64,000 nt of DNA from Sialis fuliginosa (GCA_961205875.1 OY540821.1:7812001-7876000), one strand, 5' to 3'. Shown: positions 10,080 to 21,825, numbered from the stretch's first letter. The notes: a model not told the origin generated them from the letters alone. Numbers and translations: made by a program.

Positions 10080-10330
10080 AAATCGAATATATGTACTTAA
10101 ATACAAGTACAAGTACATTGCGAAAAAAATGTACTTAAGTAATACAAAAAATGTACTTAAGTACAAACATAAGTACTTTCAGTAATTGTACTTAAATTTA
10201 TGTAATTGCAGTTACAGTTACATTTGAATTTTGAAACTGAAAAAGTACTTGTATAATAATAAAGGTACTTGAGTACATTGAAGTAAGTAATTTTTATGCA
10301 AAAGTACTTAAGTACATATATGTATATGCA
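10080..10330. repeat. Cluster of GTACTTAAGTAC-type palindromes
   Basis: The 12-bp palindrome GTACTTAAGTAC or near variants (TACTTAAATACAAGTAC, GTACTTAAGTAAT, GTACTTGAGTAC) recurs at least eight times in 250 bp in both orientations, since it is self-complementary. This may be the degenerate subterminal region of a DNA transposon. No clear outer ends were found. Confidence 0.6.
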
Positions 10331-12063
10331 CAAATTCGATACATTCATCTTGTCTTATGTATAGCATATTTCGTAATTACACGTATATGAGTGTATTTAT
10401 TTTACAAGTGAAATAATAACCTGTATTTTGTGCTATAAGAATTTATTTTGAATTTGTTATGAACATATATTGTGTGTAGGTATATAAAATATTTACACTA
10501 GCTGTATAAAATATACATAACATATAATTACAAAAAACTGTACTGTTTATTTATGAAGAAAATAACATTTATTTGAGCATTACTGTAACGTATATCTCTG
10601 TATTTGTGTACAGCATACGAATAAAATAACAAAAGGAAATAAAGACACAGTTTGTCAAAATGACTTTGATGAAGATGCGTTGTTTGTTTTTGGCAAAAAT
10701 TGTATATTTTATTCTAAAAACACAAGTTTATGTTAAACGTATTCTGTCAGCTTTGAGTCGACAATAAATATTTATAGCATTAAATCAGTTGTTTCAATAT
10801 TACATTTCTCTCTCACTATACATATATACTATGTTTTGTATATACATTCATATTTTCATATGTATCATTTTTTTCATATTTTTGTACTAAATTATAAAAT
10901 ATTTTCTTCTATAACGCTCTGAATACAAAGTTAGGTATTAGAGATTCACACTAGGGATGTTCCGAAGTTTTGTATACAGATACATACGTTTTAATGATTA
11001 CTAGTAATGTCTACATAAATTAGGTAGTCAGCAAACACTAATAGAAATATTGACTTCGTTGGGGTGCCAATCGAAGCGTCTTGATGTGATTATGATCTGA
11101 AAGAAAGGGTGAAAGATTTTTTTGATCGGATTTACTTGAAACTTGTCATAAATATTCTACAATACAAATAATGAAAAATGTATTTCAGTATTTTTTTTGT
11201 TATACGTGCCTAAACAGCCATAGAAGGGGTGAAAGGCGAAAACCACCCTCAAAATTTGAATTTTAAATACTAATAAATAAGTTTATAATTCATGTTGCCT
11301 TCGATACAAATGCAATTAAATTTAAATTGTCAGATTAGTTATTATAAAAACAAATGCAATATAATTCAAATTGTCAAATTAGTTATTCTAAAAATTGACA
11401 TTAGGATATTAGAAAACTAATATTCATAATATTACAAAGGTGAGTTTTATTTCTGACCAATTCCATTAAAATTTTTCATGTACATTCGCCTGCATTAATG
11501 GTCTTGCAGTTTGTATTCATTTTCGTTTATCACAAACTTAGTAGGCTCCTCCCATTTGGTTATTATAATATTTAAATCATTTCTCCATGTATCAAACAAA
11601 GACAGATATTTTGAAACTCATTTGCTAGATAAAAAACTACTCTTCGTCTATAGTACTCATATATTTGTGCGATTAAATTATCTATTGAAAATTGTGTAAG
11701 TAAATTTTGTGGCAATAAATATTTGATATTCCGAATTTTAGTATTTAAATATATTAAACTTGATAGAAAAAGATAACCGAAGATGTTTGTCTTTAAATTT
11801 GAAATCTGTTGTAAGCGATTTTATCCTTTAGGGTGCCAGACGAGTTCTGCAGGTGACTGTACATATTAAAAAAATATTCACATAAACTATACGAAAACAA
11901 TAAATAATCAGTATTCAAGTATTTATAATCATACCGTGTTGGGAAGTTGATTGTGTGGATCTAATGGGTTTCACCCCACCTCAAGTTTGTTTTTATATAT
12001 TTTGTGAAAATTCGTAGTGAACCGTGTATTGTGGACATGATTACTTTATATTTAATTGAATTA
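10331..12063. other. AT-rich DNA, no gene recognised
   Basis: Two related AT-rich phrases occur at 11305-11395 ('AAATGCAATTAAATTTAAAT', TTGTCAGATTAGTTATTATA and a near repeat about 60 bp later), a small imperfect duplication. Nothing else could be assigned. Confidence 0.5.
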
Positions 12064-12097
12064 ATATCCCCAGGTAACACTGAGTCCAATGCGCTAG
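12064..12097 (+). mobile_element. Helitron 3' terminus, family 1
   Basis: ATATCCCCAGGTAACACTGA is followed by GTCCAATGCGCTAG and T, nearly identical to the termini at 4991 and 5706. The upstream boundary of this copy is unclear. Confidence 0.6.
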
Positions 12098-12197
12098 TAT
12101 AGAATAAATACAACATTATTAAATATACTAAAGTGACAAAGTCAATTCCACAAGATTATACTTACTCAACTTTGCATGCATACTTATACTCAATAGC

Positions 12198-12405
12198 ACC
12201 ATCATCATCATGTGCTGGATTCACCGGCCCGACAGACAGACAGGCTCAGTGATGCGAGACTAGAGTGGATATAGAATGACACACATATACCGTGGTACCT
12301 CCACACACTACGGTTACTTATGTGAGTGACAGATTGCTGCCAGAGCAAAGACTGGTCCAGCTAGGGGAGATCATCATATCGCAGCTGATGATACACGCAA
12401 CTTGT
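12198..12405. other. GC-enriched block of unknown nature
   Basis: About 200 bp with near-balanced base composition stands out sharply from the surrounding AT-rich DNA. It is bracketed by ATCATCATCATGTG on the left and GATCATCATATCGCAGCTGA, TGAT on the right, which are loosely inverted (ATGATGATG-like). All six frames contain stops. It could be a fragment of a GC-richer retroelement or an exapted sequence. Confidence 0.4.
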
Positions 12406-12432
12406 TTCTCTGTGTGTGTGTATGTGCCTGTG
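12406..12432. repeat. TG-rich microsatellite, left half
   Basis: TCTGTGTGTGTGTATGTGCC precedes the hAT-like insertion. The microsatellite resumes at 13479, so the element inserted into it. Confidence 0.75.
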
Positions 12433-13478
12433 CAGTACCGGCTTTAGGGGGGGACGAACCAGGGCTACCGCCTGGGGCGGCGCACAATGGAGCATAAGTT
12501 ACTTTTTTGGTTCAAATCAGTGTACAGGCTGTAATTTTTGAGTAAAATTTTTTTTTATCTTTAAATTTTTTTCGATCAGTTAAACCCGATTAAGCAAAAA
12601 AATAGCTAAATATAAAAAATCGGTTATTTGATAGCTGCTAACTAACAAATACTTATTCAGCAACCCAGAAAACCGTTAATAAGGTATTAGCTGAGATACT
12701 AACTATAATCAACTTATTTGTTGATTTATCAATTTTCATTTGTTCATAATAGGGGAAGGAGGTCTCGACGGTCTTAGGGCATTTGATAGTCTTAAAGTTA
12801 ATGATGTAACCTATAGTTAAAAAAAAAAGTTTGAGTCTGTAGGATCGCGCCAAGCTGAGATATGAATTATTCAACTTATTTGTTGATTTGTCAATTTTAA
12901 TTTGTTCATAATAGGGGAAGGAGGTCTCGACGGTCTTAGGGTATTTGATAGTCTTAAAGTTAATGATGTAAGCTATATTTAAAAAAAAGTTTGAGTCTGT
13001 AGGATCGCGCCAAGCTAAGATATGAATTATTCAACTTATTGGTTGATTTATCAATTTTAATTTGTTCATAATAGGGGAAGGAGGTCTCGACGGTCTTAGG
13101 GCATTTGATAGTCTTAAAGTTAATGATGTAGGTTATATTAAAAAAAAAGTTTCAGTCTGTAGGATCGCGCCAAGCTGAGATATGAATTATTGAACTTATT
13201 TGTTGATTTATTAATTTTAATTTGTTCATAATAGGAGAAGGAGGTCTCGACGGTCTTAGGGCATTTGAGAGTCTTAAAGTTAATGATGTAACCTATAGTT
13301 TAAAAAAAAGTTTGAGTTTGTAGGATTGCGCCAAGCTGAGATATGAATTATTCAACTTATTTGTTAATTTATCAATTTTAATTGACATTTTCGGTGATTT
13401 TTTAACATTTTTTTAAAGAGAAAGAGGGCGAAAAAATAAATCTCGCCCAGGGCGCCAGATTTGCTAAGGCCGGTACTG
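12433..13478. mobile_element. hAT-like element carrying a tandem array
   Basis: The ends are CAGTACCGGCTTTAG and CTAAGGCCGGTACTG, an imperfect TIR with the hAT-style CAG start. The flanks are an exact 8-bp duplication, TGCCTGTG (12425-12432 and 13479-13486). Subterminal text is GC-rich (CCGCCTGGGGCGGCGC on the left, CCCAGGGCGCCAGA on the right). Most of the 1,046 bp is the array described separately. No transposase is present. Confidence 0.85.
12690..13385. repeat. 161-bp tandem array, four full units
   Basis: Units starting TCAACTTATT at 12709, 12871, 13031, 13191 and a partial one at 13352 give periods of 162, 160, 160 and 161. Each contains AGGGGAAGGAGGTCTCGACG, GTCTTAGGG and AGTCTGTAGGATCGCGCCAA. 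Units differ at only a few bases. The GC-rich core (GGTCTCGACGGTCTTAGGG) contrasts with AT-rich unit ends. A 73-codon minus-strand ORF spans one unit and is not a gene. Confidence 0.9.
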
Positions 13479-13511
13479 TGCCTGTGTGTGTGTGTGTGCG
13501 TGTGTGTGTGA
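13479..13511. repeat. TG microsatellite, right half
   Basis: TGCCTGTGTGTGTGTGTGTG follows, continuing to about 13510 with a CG interruption. The first eight bases are the hAT target duplication. Confidence 0.8.
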
Positions 13512-13688
13512 TTGACGTGCAGGTATGTTGAGGGGTAACATGAATATAATAAGTTTAAATTTGTGGTGTAGGTAACTATTCGATATATGCAATACAAATA
13601 AAATTAATATAATTCATATAGGGGTTTTGATGGAGATAGGGAAGAGTGGCCATTTTTTGTCAAAATATAAAAATCTACAGTCTAGCAT

Positions 13689-13758
13689 AGAACTGTCAGA
13701 TAGGTTAGAAACCTCATTTGAAAGTGCTTGCTAGCTAGCTCCTTTATAATACCGGACA
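13689..13758. mobile_element. Family C MITE, one-end fragment
   Basis: AGAACTGTCAGATAGGTTAG, AAACCTCATTTGAAAGTGCT and TATAATACCGGACA match the right end of the full copies at 9700 and 48013. TTA follows (13759-13761). The left part is missing. Confidence 0.7.
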
Positions 13759-13761
13759 TTA

Positions 13762-14694
13762 TTACTACTGTGGATGAAAAAAACGTGTCTTAAATGGCAT
13801 TGAAAGTAATAATCAAGACATCATTGTTCGAATATCAAATTGTCTCATATATTACTAGCGAAGTATAAAAAAAAATTTCCATGAATTTTTGAAAAAAAAT
13901 TTTGCTTATAAAATATATTTTCCTAGATTTTTGATATTTTAGAGAATACAACAATGCTTTATTAACTTTCCCTAAAATAGACAAGTTGGGTATCATTTGA
14001 TGTTGTTAGCCCCCTTTCTTTCATTTTGTCTTTTATTAATTTACACATTTTTCCAACTGGTTGATAGAATTTATTAATTTCTTAATTGTTTTTTCTTCGG
14101 AGGGGGAAGGGGGTGAATATTTTTGAAAAGTGATGCAATTAATAATAGTCATGGTTAATTAAAACCTTTAACTAGATCACATAAAATGAAAGCCTATTAA
14201 TTTTTTATATCAATATAACTTACTTATAACTTATTACATAACATTCTATTTTTCTTAAATAAAAAATCACGACAACTAGAGCAAAACATTGTATTAAAAT
14301 TGAAATTTATTTAGTTCACTAAAATCTATACAACTAGATCAACTAATTTTATAAAGAAATTTAATTAATCAAAGGTAATAAATGTTAAATAAACATAAAT
14401 TTCAATAAAGGTCATTATATAAAATGAATGTGTGGCAAAAATTTTACATTCACTTAATATAATCAAAGGTTGCTGTGAGCACGATTTAAATATTATAATA
14501 GCTCATATCGATTAGTCCAATCATCTCCAATAAACAAATAAGACAATATAATTTAGATAGCTATGACTTCAACCGTAAAATTCCCTATTACTTTATAAGC
14601 ATCATTAAATCTGTCTAGCTTTGCAATCTCCGCTATGCCAGCAGTTTGCAAACTTTTCTGCGTAAAACAATATTTACACATTATTGTATTGAAA
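13762..14694. other. AT-rich DNA, no gene recognised
   Basis: A homopyrimidine patch (CCCCCTTTCTTTC, 14010) and a GGAGGGGGAAGGGGG patch (14099) lie here. No element ends or coding signal were seen. Confidence 0.5.
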
Positions 14695-14696
14695 TA

Positions 14697-15167
14697 AGGT
14701 ACCGGTACCAGTCTTGGATCATACCCCAATGTACTAAATTAGAAATATTTGTTGATATTGTATTACTGCCATTACTGAATTATAATCTATAGACAGTTAA
14801 CTGTAAAACAGCTTAATTTGATGATATTCGGCCAATGGGTGTCAAAATGGTGTATATTTAAATATTAGTTATTTGTGTAATCTATTTATTAAGTATTATA
14901 TTATCATAGCATCTGCTTTACATTGTTTTAAATTTTACTATTCTTTATTTTATAACTTTTGTGTCGTAGTACTTATCATTTTGTAATCTCTGTCAAGTAT
15001 CTATCACTGGGTGCCCATTACTGGAGAATGAACATAAACAAAATAAAAGATTATAATAAAAAAAACTATATTTGCGGACTTTAGTAATTAAATTGATTTG
15101 ATAAAGAGGTAGTTGTATTATTAGTAACAAGTATACGTTGCTCTTGCCAAGACTGGTGCCAATACCT
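14697..15167 (+). mobile_element. Family A MITE, TA target
   Basis: The ends are AGGTACCGGTACCAGTCTTG and CAAGACTGGTGCCAATACCT, each abutting TA. Internal landmarks shared by the family are TCGGCCAATGGGTGTCAAAA, TTTGTGTCGTAGTACTTATC, CCCATTACTGGAGAA and TTTGCGGACTTTAGTAATTA. This copy lacks the GCGGCCATAACT stretch of the longer copies. No ORF spans it. Tc1/mariner-type affiliation is inferred only from the TA target. Confidence 0.8.
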
Positions 15168-15169
15168 TA

Positions 15170-16260
15170 TTTAAGTAAATGATTTAAAAGTTATTGAAAT
15201 GTTAACTAGCGATTGTCGACGATTTCTTAAAATACAAGAAAAATATTGTCTTCGAAACAGAGAAGTTATTGTTTTCATCTAACAATATTGATTTACAGTG
15301 AAATGATTAAATAGTTTAAATAGAATTTTTCAATTCTGATAATTTTGGTACAATGTACACCTAATTCTCAATATATACATTGTTGAAATTAAATAAGGTT
15401 TCAATTGAGACCTTACACGTTATCCTTGTTTTTTTTACGTTTCCCAACTAATCCCCAGAATCAAATTTCAACTTTTTATATTTCACTTCTATAATTGGGA
15501 CACCACACTATCTTTATGCTAAATTTTTACGTCGAATATAGTTTCAGAGAAAATCGCCTGTGACAAACGGACGGATAGACATCGAAGTGTTTTGTTTTCA
15601 CGGAACACTAAAAATGATTTGTTATTGGCTGAATTTAATTTTTTCTGTGTAAAAATTCATTACTTTTTTACTTTTAATGAATTTTTACTTTAATATGAAG
15701 TATGTCTTCATTATTACTATGAATTCATGGTTATTGAATGCGTTTCATAATATTAATTAACGATATTTCTTTCAGTGTATTTTGGCATATATAATCGTTG
15801 TTTATTTTTTTTTATATGTATATTTTTTTATTACAAGGAAATGTAGAATTGAAAAACCTTATCAATTCCAAAAGTTTGTCGAAGTATGAAAATTTGAAAT
15901 ATAGTGAATATAAATATAACATAATATATAATAGATAATAACCACCCTTATCAAATAAAATAATAATTATAATTGTTGCAAAAAGAAGTGAAACACATAT
16001 GCTATATTTAAATTTTCACTTTAAAGGTTGCTTCTGAAATGCAGCTGTTATAACGAACTCTTTGCCGAGCGAAATATAAAATAAACAACAAAAAACGTCA
16101 AATATGAAGGTGTACGCACACACACACACACACATATACAATGAATGACAAAGTGCCATTGAGATCTTGAAAATGTTTTTTCACCTGCCTATTATTAAAA
16201 CAGTTTTAATTTATTATATTAAAACGGATACCCATATTGCATTTGTACCTCATTAAAGAG
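15170..16260. other. AT-rich DNA with one CA microsatellite
   Basis: A (CA)n run occupies about 16112-16133. Text at 15440-15600 ('ATCGCCTGTGACAAACGGAC', GGATAGACATCG) resembles an old retroelement tail. No gene is seen. Confidence 0.5.
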
Positions 16261-16358
16261 CAGTGGTTCTGCAATTTTGCTAGCTAGTTGAAAAGGAAAC
16301 AACCCTTAGTCACTAAGAAAATATTATCTCCCAGCAGAATACAGTTTCGGAAGCACTG
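16261..16358. mobile_element. Possible deleted hAT-like MITE
   Basis: CAGTGGTTCTGCAA and TTTCGGAAGCACTG form a weak hAT-style TIR over 98 bp. The flanking 8-mers (TTAAAGAG and CTGTAGAT) do not match, so this is tentative. Confidence 0.3.
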
Positions 16359-16503
16359 CTGTAGATTATTTGAATTTAATGCATGAAAATACATACAAAG
16401 TTAATTTTGATGTTTAATTTATATTACTATCAATTTGAGATTGTTTATATGTATTTTGAAATTAAAATATCGGTATGGAGTGTCGTAATCTTAAAACGAT
16501 ATA

Positions 16504-16708
16504 CAGTGTATTTTCCAAGTTGATTAAGACAGAAAAATTAACATGGGGGCAATTAGAAGTGTTGTAGTAACTTTTGGTCAAATTTAACGATGTGTCATTG
16601 GTGCATTTTGAAATGCCGCCACAAAATTTAATAAAATTGTAATTAGTATTTTGTTCTTAAATTTATATCTGCCAAAAAATATTATTATAATTTTATCTAG
16701 GATGCTTA
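16504..16708 (+). mobile_element. Family F MITE, half copy
   Basis: CAGTGTATTTTCCAAGTTGA, AACATGGGGGCAATTAGAAG and GAAATGCCGCCACAAAATTT match one arm of the family F element at 5002, and the match runs past the arm into the spacer (CTGCCAAAAAATATTATTAT). The second arm is missing. Confidence 0.7.
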
Positions 16709-17579
16709 AAAATTCAAATACGCATAATGAAATTTTTTAAAATTAAAAAAATTATGCAGAATTTATTGTTCTAAGCACAAAATTATTTAATAAAAAAATA
16801 TTAAGAAGTTCGTACGTGTACTTTGGTAAACACTGCACTATTGAATCAAATTACTCGATTCCGGGGAGGAAAAGTGGGCACTTGCTTCATTTACCCCCTT
16901 CTACGGATGCCAAAGTCTATCTTCATACTTGTATTTTCTTCGGAACATGGATTTAAGTAAATAACATTTCAAAAATCCACTGTAACATTTAGCGAAACGT
17001 TGATCATAGAGCATGACGCACGTGTGCCATTTGTCGTTAATTAGTTTTAACAAATAATTACAAAACGATTTAAGGTGCGCTAATTCTGTGCATTATATAC
17101 ACATACTTTTACTTACTTGATTATTAATATTAATACATCAATATATCTATAATCGATTCAGACATTTAACAAATATTTCGTGACCCAGATTTAAGTACAG
17201 TACACAATAATGTATTTATGGCTTTTGCACAACTAAGATTTATTGATCAATTACATGTTTTTCGAAGTATTTAATTATAAGGTATCATGTCAGCAATGGA
17301 CCATAGATGAAATAGATACGTTTTATTATACTGCGCTCATGAAAAATGTAATATTGTGTACTTGTATGACGTAATTATTCGTGAGTTTTTTATATCTCGT
17401 GCCCGGTATTATTAAGAAAGACAAAAATCTATGTACGAGGTACCGACATCTCTTTGGAATAGAGATACTTCAGCCGCCATTTTTAGCCAAGCCGGCGGTG
17501 ATATTTTATACGATTTATTCAAAAATGCATTTAGGTAATGCATTTAGTGTAACATACTCTGCAAAAGTCTTTGGACACC
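16709..17579. other. Mostly AT-rich; GC-richer patches unassigned
   Basis: Two patches stand out: 16858-16920 (CCGGGGAGGAAAAGTGGGCA) and 17397-17510 (GTGCCCGG, GAGGTACCGACATCTC, AGCCGCCATTTTTAGCCAAG, CCGGCGGT). An 85-codon ORF crosses the second patch into the next MITE, so it is not a clean gene. Confidence 0.4.
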
Positions 17580-17889
17580 CATGGGCGCCGGGAGGGGGGT
17601 GCAAGGAGGTGCACTTGCAAAAAAGAAAAAACACATGAAAAAATTAAGAAATACAATACTTTTTTTTTTTTTTTTGGTCGCGTCAATTTCAATTCCTAAT
17701 TTTGTAAATTTAAATAAAGTTAGATTAGGAAAAATAAAAACTGAAGACCTTTTTTTTTAGTCATGCTAATTTCAATGCAAGTTTTTTTTTACAAATATAT
17801 ATATATATATATTTTAATTATCCTAGCATGTAATTTAATTTTATATATCTAGATGCACCCCCCTTAAATAAATTCTGCCAGCTCCCATG
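17580..17889. mobile_element. hAT-like MITE, CATGGGCGCC family
   Basis: The element begins CATGGGCGCCGGGAGGG and ends CTGCCAGCTCCCATG. The flanks are TGGACACC (17572-17579) and TGAACACC (17890-17897), an 8-bp duplication with one mismatch. A related 544-bp copy at 41864 shares the GGGGGTGCAA, AAAAGAAAAAACA, ATGAAAAAATTAAGAAATAC opening. Internal poly-T and AT repeats are present. Confidence 0.8.
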
Positions 17890-18224
17890 TGAACACCTAT
17901 GATTTTGACTTGGGAATCTTCAGTTTCGAAGAGATTTCCCGTACAGAAAGCCCATCAGAGTGATATGAACAAATAAAAGCTCTTTTTTCTCGATCTACAC
18001 TAGTGTGTGAAGGCATTTTGCGTTCTAAAACAAACGTTACCTCACTTTTGAGAGACTAATCTTGTTAATTTATAATTTTGAAAATAAAATGCTTATACTT
18101 ACTAAAATATACAGATTTCAGTCAATAAAAATTCCTAGTAGAGCACAAAAAGTAAGACACTCTACGTCAATACTTTTAATTTGAGTAAACCTGTCCTTTC
18201 AGGTACTTATATAATTCGAAAATT

Positions 18225-18430
18225 ACCTTTAACATGGAAAGTTTTGTCTTTGTCTCGTTTGAATTTTATTCTAAAAACGAGACTAACATTCGAGTTGAAA
18301 TGGTTTAATTTTTCAAAAGACGAGATAGGGGCGAGACTGTCACTTTGAAAATTTGGGACCGATATTGACTTCAGTTTGAAAAACCGAAACGAGATTTACT
18401 TGACTCCCATTTCGCCTTGTCTCGTTTGCA
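18225..18430. repeat. Degenerate GTCTCGT-rich repeat
   Basis: GTCTCGTTT or its complement AACGAGAC recurs (TTGTCTCGTTTGAATTTTAT, AACGAGACTAAC, GACGAGATAGGGGCGAGACT, TTGTCTCGTTTGCAACC). Similar text occurs at 29480-29720 and 59770-59830. This is probably the degenerate ends of a hAT-like family; termini are not resolved. Confidence 0.45.
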
Positions 18431-18556
18431 ACCCACATTAAAAAAATATCTTTGAATGTTGCGCACCATTATACCCCCCCTTCCCCCCAAAAAAAACAAA
18501 TTCGTTACAATAGAGACAGGGCGTGTGTTTGGTCTAAACTTGTCTTTATTTAAACA

Positions 18557-19184
18557 CTAGCTGTACCCGCGACCGCTCGCGTGGATTACGGAATTATAGT
18601 TTAGGATTTTTGAAAAAATATAGATCTTTTTACTCTACAGTAAAATAAAGAATTACTAGGTACATTATATTCAATATTTAACCGTTTAGGTAGCGTATTG
18701 TAAAAGAGAGCACTGGCGGCAAACTTTGATTTCCTATTATCGTCACTGCCCATTCCTTATGTTACCTAACGTAACGAAATATATACTTAAACCTGGGCAA
18801 AGAACATATCTATGAATAAAAAAAACACGTAAATCAGTTAAGTGGTTCTCGAGTAAGGTGACCAGATCTCAGGTTTTGGCCCGGAGTCTCTGGGTTTGCA
18901 TTTTGCATACAGGTTTTCCGGGCTCAGGGTTTCGGTGCAATTTCTCCAGATTTTGAAAAAAATGATGACTAAAAAAAAGATCGTAAAAATAGAGCAGGGG
19001 GCGCAAATGTGTAGATTAGTGTAATACATTTTATGAAAATAAAAATAAAAAGGATACAATAAAATAAAAAAGGGATCTTCATTTACAAAAACTAAAATCT
19101 GGCCACCCGATTCTCGAGTGATAAGCGCACTAATGGACAGACAGGCAGACAGACAGAGATATTGCGTTTTATAATATTTAAGGA
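18557..19184 (-). mobile_element. Helitron, family 2, interrupted by a hAT-like MITE
   Basis: On the minus strand it begins TCCTTAAATATTATAAAACG (5' end at 19184, host A before it). It ends with a hairpin-forming CACGCGAGCGGTCGCGGGTA, then CAGCTAG, followed by host T (3' end at 18557). Both ends match the complete copy at 50307-51186. The MITE at 18854-19110 lies inside. Without it, the Helitron is about 363 bp. The 130-codon minus-strand ORF here spans the insertion and is not a gene. Confidence 0.8.
18854..19110. mobile_element. hAT-like MITE nested in a Helitron
   Basis: The ends TAAGGTGACCAGAT and ATCTGGCCACCCGA form the TIR. The flanks TTCTCGAG (18846-18853 and 19111-19118) are an exact 8-bp duplication. 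An inverted relative at 56122-56353 has cleaner TAGGGTGACCAGAT ends. The GC-rich part (TTTTGGCCCGGAGTCTC, GGTTTTCCGGGCTCAGGG) lies next to one end, the AT-rich part near the other. Confidence 0.85.
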
Positions 19185-21825
19185 TGAATGTTGGTTTAGT
19201 TATGTCTCTATCTTCGATTACGTAAACCAAATTTTACACATTACGGTAATACAGAATGCGCAGTCCATGTGTCTATATCTATGTCCCCCTCTTATAATTT
19301 GTCTAGCCATAATTCCGGTCATTTTTGTAAAGTATACAAAGTGTGAGAAACCAATACTACATATATATTGCAATATTTTATCCAATCAAACAATTAAAAA
19401 CACTGTAAAATAATACACACATAAAAGTAATAAATCAAAAAGACCGAATACCTACCAGGTAAAGAAAATCAACAACTACTTCCATAATAAGGAAGTTAGT
19501 TCTTGATTCAATATATATTGAAGAATTTATATTCTTTCAACAAGATATCTGCTAGGTCAATTGCGTCCCGCAGCAATTGGTTGTAAAAACCAGTTATTGT
19601 TATGATCATAATAATATTCCAAAATTCAAATTACAGGTTTTATAAAAAGTCGATGCTATGTAACCACATGGGTATACTATATATTTGTTTTCTGCCTTAA
19701 CTATGTTTATTTTACGTTGCCGGCATCGACCGGTTTAGGTATGATTAACGTTTTAAATATGTATCGCTCGCAGAGAACAAGAAATCATGTGTTTATAAAT
19801 TCTTATCGATTTGCGTTTGAATTCAATAATGCAGATGAAGATTCCATGAAAATTTTATTTTATTTTTTTATTTAGTTAATAGGCATGATGCCAGTAACGA
19901 AGTTATGATTTTAAATAATGAAATAGGTTAAAAAGATTCTAAAAAATGTATTTATTTTTATATTAAAAGCGAGATTAATATGATTTTTGTTAAAATAAAA
20001 ACACAAAATACAGCAATCCGCCATGTTAGATAAAACACCAGTCAGAGTGGATGACGTCACGACTAAGTAAACATCATTTTTGTTTCATTAATATCTGCAC
20101 TGTTTATAAATTATTTTGTGGTTTTAAATTATCAATTTGCTCAGTTTTGTGTTACCAAAACTAAAATCGAGAAACATTAGCGATGGAACAAGGATTTATT
20201 ATAGTTGACAAGGAGTCTTTACATAGGCGTGACGTCAAAAATGCGCCATGACACTTGCGAACGTTTTGGCGTCAAATTTAAAATTTGTTTTAAAAGAGTC
20301 AATTTTAGTGATTAAACCTTTATTTTCTGTAGAAATAAATATTTTGTTTACCTACTTTGCTTTTCAAGCGTTCAAGTCTACTGGTGCCAGTACATTATAT
20401 TCCATAATCTCTATTTATATCAACATTTCTAGGTACGTTATTTTAGTCTTTAGTTTGATTCAAAATGGTAATTTAGTTCCCAAGTCATAATAATAATCCT
20501 CTTGGGGAAATGCTCGTTCATGATATTTTAAAAAGATGTAGAGATTGTGAGTTCAGTATAATTTAAAAAACTACCGGACCGATTTTTTAGATTCTTTCAC
20601 TGAAGTATCTTGAAAATAACATAGGCTATGAGATCTTGTTGATTATTATTAGTTGTACGCTTGACTAAACTGTAAGATATACATACATATATCAAAATAA
20701 TGTATGAAACTTATGTAGGGTTAAATTAGTTCTTTAAAATAGTTCGCGATACATTTAATAGATAATTCGTTAAATAAGTTTTTTATATGCAACATAGGCG
20801 ACGTCTTATTTTCTAATTTAGTCATTTCGATTTTTGCTCTCACCAACAAAGTGTATCAAATGATGTATTTAAGCAGTAAAGAAAAATGTGACGAAAGCTG
20901 AAAAAAAAAATTATAATTAGGTAAGGTGACATTCCGGCATCTAATCCAGATAGTGTATAGACAAATTATATATATTTGGTACTGGTGCGAAAGAAATTGA
21001 AATGAAAAAAATATTCTGCAAATTAGATTTTTTTATCAAAATCTGCTATTTAACAGTCCAAATGGGCCAATCAGAATTCAGCATTTGCCTTTTAACAGAT
21101 GTGTACCATGCTGTAAACACAAACAAACTGGTAACATAGAATCGGGCATTAATGTTGGTTAAAAATTCACGTTAATGATGAGTATACCTTTTATAAGTTT
21201 ACTGAAAGTTTCGCATTTAAACAGAAAAATATCTCAGAAACTTAGACCACGGTATAATATTTTAGGTTTTCCTTCTTTAAATAATAAATCGTATCAAAAT
21301 TCCAAAGTATTGCTAATTTTTTATTTTATATTAGGCGCCTGAACTTTAAAATGTTTGAGAACCACTTATTTAAATAAAATACTTAAAAACGTATTTATTT
21401 ATACAGAGATAATATTTCATTCTAGCCTACGTTTACTACTGCGTGAATTCAGATGAACTGCACCAATCTCCATGTCTATTAGCTTAATTGTTGGAAAGAA
21501 TTGATCACGATACGATGAAGCACATCTCTGAGAGACGATGAGTAAACCTAACACACAGGTATACCAACCGTAGTTTGATAAAAATCCCTAGTACATAGTT
21601 TAATTTCTTTATTACACGTTCTAATATGATTCTTGTAAGTTAAAATGTAAAACTGTTTTATAATCATATATTACTTTTTCATCACGTCTCTTAAAGGAAG
21701 CGAATAATTATGCGAAAGCATATTTGAGAAAATGGTGTTTTTAATATTCGTAAATGGTTATTAATTTGTAGACTACTGGTCTACAAAATTGTTCTATTTT
21801 GACGCTTATTACGAAGATTAGCACG
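19185..21825. other. AT-rich DNA; only weak repeat traces
   Basis: At 20500-20645 a phrase (AAAACTACCGGACCGATTTT, TTCACTGAAGTATCT) resembles Helitron family 1 internal text. At 21345-21370 'TTTGAGAACCACTTATTT' is the complement of a common hAT end (AGTGGTTCTCAAA), unpaired. A GC-richer stretch at 21420-21570 is unassigned. ORFs of 80-83 codons at 19162-19413 and 20248-20490 show no recognisable features. Confidence 0.45.

Noticed and set aside
12690..13385. Array of repeats as a CRISPR
   Set aside because: Units are 161 bp with no spacer, lie inside a hAT-like element and the genome is eukaryotic.
18838..19230. 130-codon minus-strand ORF, the longest in the window
   Set aside because: It spans a MITE nested in a Helitron, with target duplications inside the reading; no domain.
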